Assembly (NCBI GenBank): GCA_036266715.1
Contig: DATAXS010000007.1
Coordinates: 1 to 33,968 of the forward strand
From: DATAXS01 sp036266715
Lineage (GTDB): Bacteria; Patescibacteriota; Minisyncoccia; UBA6257; 2-01-FULL-56-20
Direction of reading: 5' to 3'
Length of the DNA: 33,968 bases
In this document: piece by piece, positions 30,464-33,968 of the stretch
How the letters are laid out: each line of letters opens with the position of its first letter
How positions within the stretch are numbered: the stretch's first letter is position 1
Made by a program: the position numbers and the translations under genes
The notes under the pieces: model-generated
Seen by the model: the letters and a program-made list of their open reading frames with translations, nothing else
The model's database searches: none
What the model was told of the DNA's origin: nothing

Positions 30464-31387
30464 ATGAAAATAATCGTGACGGGCGGTGCCGGATTCATCG
30501 GTTCGCACGTGGTGGACGAATACGTGCAAGCCGGCCACAACGTGGTCGTGATAGACAACTTGCTTACCGGCTCCCGCAAAAACCTGAACCCGCGCGCAAA
30601 GTTCTATGACGCGAACATCCGCGACCGTGCCGTCGTGGACCGCATATTCAAAAAAGAACGGCCGGAGGTCGTGAGTCACCTCGCAGCTATCGCCGAGGTT
30701 ATCAAGTCCATCCGGGACCCCATGCCAACCTTGCAAACGAACGTGCTCGGCATCGTGAACCTTTGCCTTGCCTTCGGCGCGCACGGGCGCGGTGGCGCAC
30801 AGCGGAAATTTATTTTTTCCTCCACCGGGGGTGCCATGTACGGCGCGCCGCGAAAGCTCCCCGCAACCGAGAAAGAAGACACCATTACGCTCTCTCCCTA
30901 TGGCCTTTCAAAACACCTCGGCGAAGAAGTGCTCAAGTTCTATGCGCGGCAATATAATTTCCCCTACTTCATTTTCCGCTACGCGAACGTCTACGGCCCC
31001 CGCCAGAGCCCCAAGGGCGAAGCAGGCGTCATCGCCATCTTTGGCGGCTTGATGAAAGCGGGCGCCCGACCCATCATCTTCGGCGACGGCACCAAGGCCC
31101 GCGATTACGTCTACGTAGGCGATGTGGCACGGGCGAATTTGCTTGCGCTCCGCCGCGGAAAAAACGACGTAGTGAACATCGGCACCGGCAAGCTCGTCAC
31201 CGACCGCGCGATATTCGACGCCGTTGCCCGCGCGAGCGGTTTCAAAGGAAAGCCGATTTATAAACCGTACCGCAAGGGAGAACTCTACAAAATTTCGTTG
31301 GACGCGCGGAAAGCCGGGCGCGTGCTCGGATGGAAACCCACGATGAAGTTTGAGGAAGGGGTGCGGACGACGGTCGCGGCGTTGTAG
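30464..31387 (+). CDS. NAD-dependent nucleotide-sugar epimerase/dehydratase
   Basis: The 307-residue extended SDR protein has TGGAGFIGSHVVDEYV at about residues 5-20 (NAD binding), HLAAIAEVIKSIRDPMPT at about 74-91, and the catalytic YGLSK (Y-x3-K) in SPYGLSKHLGEEV at about 145-157, with the preceding SSTGGAMYG. The later FRYANVYGPRQ and RDYVYVGDVARANLLAL are typical of UDP-glucose 4-epimerase-like enzymes. It would supply a sugar donor for the neighbouring glycosyltransferases. The specific sugar is not determined. Confidence 0.92.
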   Translation: MKIIVTGGAGFIGSHVVDEYVQAGHNVVVIDNLLTGSRKNLNPRAKFYDANIRDRAVVDRIFKKERPEVVSHLAAIAEVIKSIRDPMPTLQTNVLGIVNLCLAFGAHGRGGAQRKFIFSSTGGAMYGAPRKLPATEKEDTITLSPYGLSKHLGEEVLKFYARQYNFPYFIFRYANVYGPRQSPKGEAGVIAIFGGLMKAGARPIIFGDGTKARDYVYVGDVARANLLALRRGKNDVVNIGTGKLVTDRAIFDAVARASGFKGKPIYKPYRKGELYKISLDARKAGRVLGWKPTMKFEEGVRTTVAAL

Positions 31388-31405
31388 CACGCGTCGCGCA
31401 GTGTC

Positions 31406-31873
31406 CTAGCGCCGTTTTTTTGCCCGGCCGTCCTTCACGCGCTCCACATACTTTTTCAAAAGCCACGAGCTTGACTGCACTTTGCCGCCGTCGCCGATGC
31501 TAAATATCGGCTTGCACCCGATCTCGCTGCACGCCACAAGCTCCAAAGTATTGTCTTGCACGCGGTCGCCGCCGTTCGCAAAAATGTCGGGCTTCAGAAA
31601 CCGCAATTCGGCCGAAACGCTCATGTCTTCCGGGTCCGGCCCGTGCGCCGTAAAAATCACTCTGTCCACTGCACGCAATGATTCAATAATCTCTTTCCGC
31701 TCCTCCTGCGGCATAAAAATATGCCTCTTTTTTTTCCGAAGCCAATTGTCGTTGTTCAAAATGACCACGAGCTCGTCGCCGAGCGCCCGCGCGCGCTCGA
31801 ACATCCGCACATGGCCGATGTGGATGGGGTCAAACCCCCCGCTCACCGCAACTATGATTTTTTTCTTTTCCAT
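31406..31873 (-). CDS. Cytidylyltransferase-family nucleotidyltransferase (RfaE-C/TagD-like)
   Basis: The 155-residue protein has the HxGH motif in SGGFDPIHIGHVRMF (about residues 10-24) and ANGGDRVQDNTLELVACSEIG, the signature of small cytidylyltransferases. These activate a sugar phosphate or glycerol phosphate to a CDP or ADP derivative. The C terminus ends in a basic DGRAKKRR. Its position among glycan genes suggests activation of a heptose- or glycerol-type unit. Start at 31873; a TATAAT overlapping this ATG cannot be its -10, but another at 31906-31901 fits. Confidence 0.9.
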   Translation of the reverse strand: MEKKKIIVAVSGGFDPIHIGHVRMFERARALGDELVVILNNDNWLRKKKRHIFMPQEERKEIIESLRAVDRVIFTAHGPDPEDMSVSAELRFLKPDIFANGGDRVQDNTLELVACSEIGCKPIFSIGDGGKVQSSSWLLKKYVERVKDGRAKKRR

Positions 31874-31899
31874 TATATGCTTACGGTGTCTATTGCCTC

Positions 31900-31906
31900 T
31901 ATTATA
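31900..31906. promoter_or_regulatory. Symmetric bidirectional -10 box (TATTATA) between cytidylyltransferase and flippase genes
   Basis: Plus strand TATTAT (31900-31905) ends 6 nt before the flippase ATG. Minus strand TATAAT (31906-31901) lies 27 nt before the cytidylyltransferase ATG. The overlap suggests a promoter read both ways. Confidence 0.5.
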
Positions 31907-31911
31907 CCCAT

Positions 31912-33396
31912 ATGCTTGAAAAAATAAAGGCCTTTCTCTTTAAGAACACTTCCACCAAGCAGACAGTCGCCAAGAACACCTTCTGGCTCACCGTTTCCAA
32001 CTTCGGTGGCCGGATCATCAAGGCCGTCATTGTTATTTATGCCGCGCGGGTGCTCGGGACCGCCGGGTGGGGCGTCGCATCCTACGCCCTCACACTTTCC
32101 GGGTTCCTCACCATTTTTATCGACCCAGGCATCAACAGCATCCTCATGCGCGAAGCATCCTATGGTGACGAGACCAAGCGTGTCACCTATTTTTCCACCA
32201 CGCTCTTCATAAAAATACTGCTCCTGTTTGTGTGCGCGCTTGTCGTGATATTTGTTGCCCCATTCTTCTCACTCCTTCCTGGCGCAGTAGTACTCCTGCC
32301 GCTCACCGCGCTCATTATAATCTTTGACGGGACGAGAGAGTTCTTATCTTCGTTCATCCGCAGTATGGAGAAGATGGAATGGGAAGCGGTCATATTTGTT
32401 TCCGAGAACATTGCAATTGTGGCGTTCGGCATATTCCTCATGGTCCGCTCGCCGGTACCCTATTCCTTCCTCCTCGCATATGTATTGGGCGCGGCAGCAA
32501 GCGTATTCATCGCGGTCTATTACCTCCGGAGTTATTTGAAGAAGGTTTTTTCTTTCTTCTCTCTGAAGCTCATAAAGCCGATATTCGTCACCGCATGGCC
32601 CTTTGCAATAAGTGGTGCACTTGGGCTTTTTTTTACGAGCACCGATGTCCTTATTATCAGCTGGTTACGCTCGGCATCGGATGTCGGCATTTATTCCGCC
32701 GCGACCCGCATCGTGCAAACTCTCTACCTCATCCCGGGCATTATCCAATATGCCACCCTCCCGCTTTTTGCGCGGCTCGCAAAGAAAGATGATCCCAAGT
32801 TCCGCGTGGCGCTTGAACAAACGCTCAGCATGGTGTTCTTTGCCTCCATTCCGCTCTCCATAGGCGGTATTATTCTCGGCACGCCGCTTATGGGCCTTGT
32901 GTTCGGGAGCGCCTACCTCCCCGGAGGGCTTTCTTTTGAAATCCTCATGGCCACGCTCCTCTTTGACTTCGCCGCCTCCATCGTCATCAACGCCCTTTTT
33001 GCATACGACCACCAAAAAAGCCTCATCATTTCCTCCATACTCGGCGCGGCGGTCAACGTCGGCCTGGACCTTCTCTTAATACCCATTTACGGCATCGCGG
33101 GCTCCGCGGTCTCAACGCTCTTTGCCCAAGCGGTAAACAACGGCTACCTTTGGTATGCGATGAAGAAAATAAATAATTTCTCGGTGGTGTCCCACCTCAA
33201 AAAAATCATTGTGGCAGGCGCCGTAATGGCCGTGGTGACGGCACTCCTTGCGCTCCTCGGGGTAAACGTGATCGTAAACATCATCCTGAGCGGCGCGGCC
33301 TATCTTCTTGTTCTGCGCGCGCTCCGTGAGCCGTTGCTTATTGAAGTGAAGAGGCTCCTGGTCCCTGCACATGTATCGTCCGGGGAAAATGTTTAG
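31912..33396 (+). CDS. Polysaccharide flippase (Wzx/MVF superfamily)
   Basis: Flippases of this family move lipid-linked glycans across the membrane. The 494-residue product has about 14 predicted helices and the family N terminus: a KQTVAKNTFWLTVSNFGGRIIKAVIVIYAARVLGTAGWGVASY segment, then FIDPGINSILMREASY. Later come TAWPFAISGALGLFFTSTDVLIISWL and AATRIVQTLYLIPGIIQYATLPLFARLAK, typical of Wzx. It probably exports the oligosaccharide made by the upstream glycosyltransferases. A TATTAT box ends 6 nt before the ATG. Its stop overlaps the convergent FkbM gene by 4 nt. Confidence 0.93.
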   Translation: MLEKIKAFLFKNTSTKQTVAKNTFWLTVSNFGGRIIKAVIVIYAARVLGTAGWGVASYALTLSGFLTIFIDPGINSILMREASYGDETKRVTYFSTTLFIKILLLFVCALVVIFVAPFFSLLPGAVVLLPLTALIIIFDGTREFLSSFIRSMEKMEWEAVIFVSENIAIVAFGIFLMVRSPVPYSFLLAYVLGAAASVFIAVYYLRSYLKKVFSFFSLKLIKPIFVTAWPFAISGALGLFFTSTDVLIISWLRSASDVGIYSAATRIVQTLYLIPGIIQYATLPLFARLAKKDDPKFRVALEQTLSMVFFASIPLSIGGIILGTPLMGLVFGSAYLPGGLSFEILMATLLFDFAASIVINALFAYDHQKSLIISSILGAAVNVGLDLLLIPIYGIAGSAVSTLFAQAVNNGYLWYAMKKINNFSVVSHLKKIIVAGAVMAVVTALLALLGVNVIVNIILSGAAYLLVLRALREPLLIEVKRLLVPAHVSSGENV

Positions 33397-33968
33397 GCAG
33401 TCTTCTCCATAAAGACAAAACTGCGAATAAAAGTTTTATCATTGCTCGCAAAAAGCATCTCGATCTGTTCCCCGCTTAGTTTTTCCATTTTTCCAGTTTC
33501 GGCATTTATGCCGTATGTCTCATAATCAAAATTCCGGAAAAGCTTGAAGGTTTCTAAAAAATATGGGTTTCTTGCGGCGGGCCGATTCTCGTCAAGAGTA
33601 ATCTCCACCATCCAGACAGGCTTTGGCCTGCTTGCCAATAATACTTTTGCCCCCTGCAACAGTTGATACTCTGCGCCCTCTACATCCACGAGAACAAGAA
33701 CTCTTTCCCCATTTAGCCTTTTGCCGAAGACAATGTCCATGCTTGAAATAGGCACTGCGGAATGATTTGAAGCATAGTTCCAACCAGAGATAAGCGATGC
33801 GCCCGTGCCTGCGCCGTAGAGTTGTGCCACGCCCGGCTTCGCGGCGAGCGCCAGTGGAAATACTTCGGTATCATCAACCCATCCGTTCGCTGTGATGTTT
33901 TTGAGGAGACAGCGGCAATTTCGAACCAACGGCTCAAATGCAATAACGTGCTTCTTCGCCTGTAACGC
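33393..33968 (-). CDS. FkbM-family methyltransferase (5' end outside window)
   Basis: FkbM-type SAM-dependent methyltransferases modify sugars or polyketides. The visible 191 residues read VIAFEPLVRNCRCLLKNITANG (SAM-site strand), an unusual GASLISGWNY, and the signature LVDVEGAEYQLLQGAK, ending FVFMEKTA. The frame is open to the window edge, so the N terminus lies outside; the nominal ATG near 33929 is internal. It is convergent with the flippase gene and may add methyl groups to surface glycan. Confidence 0.9.
   Translation of the reverse strand, partial: ALQAKKHVIAFEPLVRNCRCLLKNITANGWVDDTEVFPLALAAKPGVAQLYGAGTGASLISGWNYASNHSAVPISSMDIVFGKRLNGERVLVLVDVEGAEYQLLQGAKVLLASRPKPVWMVEITLDENRPAARNPYFLETFKLFRNFDYETYGINAETGKMEKLSGEQIEMLFASNDKTFIRSFVFMEKTA

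Noticed and set aside
31872..31877. TATAAT as -10 box of the cytidylyltransferase gene
   Set aside because: It overlaps the start codon, so it cannot direct that transcript; the box at 31901-31906 fits better.

Overview
The window looks like a GC-rich chromosome segment of a Candidate Phyla Radiation (Patescibacteria, probably Parcubacteria/Paceibacteria-like) bacterium. This is inference from gene content: many short CPR-type hypotheticals, small stand-alone redox proteins, an archaeal-like UMP kinase, a tRNA without encoded CCA, tight packing, and few Shine-Dalgarno sequences. The standard stop codons fit all genes. No rRNA, CRISPR array, insertion sequence or prophage is visible.

Layout. 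Positions 1-3762 carry, on the minus strand, nusG (cut by the window edge) and secE with a consensus promoter, a Doc-type toxin with a tiny basic partner, a small membrane protein with its own terminator, and gyrB. Positions 3875-7183 carry a membrane-anchored sedolisin (S53) protease and an M13 metallopeptidase. Between these two lies an unusual inverted repeat with a G-quadruplex motif. Positions 7261-10108 form a three-gene plus-strand operon for flavin-based electron transfer: an anchored FMN-binding protein, the flavin transferase ApbE, and a fused NqrB/RnfD-like membrane domain with an FAD/NAD(P)H reductase domain. Positions 10077-15508 are accessory: a DUF2283/DUF4258 pair, an ATP-grasp ligase, a tandem pair of unknown paralogues, an ArsR regulator with an FMN reductase, DUF2127 and DoxX membrane proteins, and a half-size MFS protein.

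Positions 15563-19422 carry a P-loop kinase, tRNA-Ser(GGA), pyrH, the LemA-HtpX pair (separated by a 23-bp perfect inverted repeat) and a secreted unknown protein. Positions 19560-24846 hold groES-groEL under a CIRCE operator, followed by a thiol-redox block: thioredoxin reductase, glutaredoxin, a short SPW membrane protein, a DsbA-like protein and a PAP2-type phosphatase. From 24927 to the end lie a DedA protein and a surface-glycan cluster: glycosidase, GT4 and GT2 glycosyltransferases, polyprenyl sugar-phosphate transferase, NAD-dependent epimerase, cytidylyltransferase, flippase and an FkbM methyltransferase cut by the window edge.

A theme across the window is promoter placement. At least a dozen genes have a TANNNT -10 box ending 5-9 nt before the start codon, which predicts leaderless transcripts. 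Several divergent gene pairs have only 24-38 nt between start codons with overlapping or abutting -10 boxes. I used this phasing to choose several start codons. The most interesting items are the compact flavin operon, the leaderless/bidirectional promoter architecture, the G4-bearing inverted repeat at 5085-5253, the Doc homologue with Gln at the catalytic His position, and the tandem unknown paralogues.
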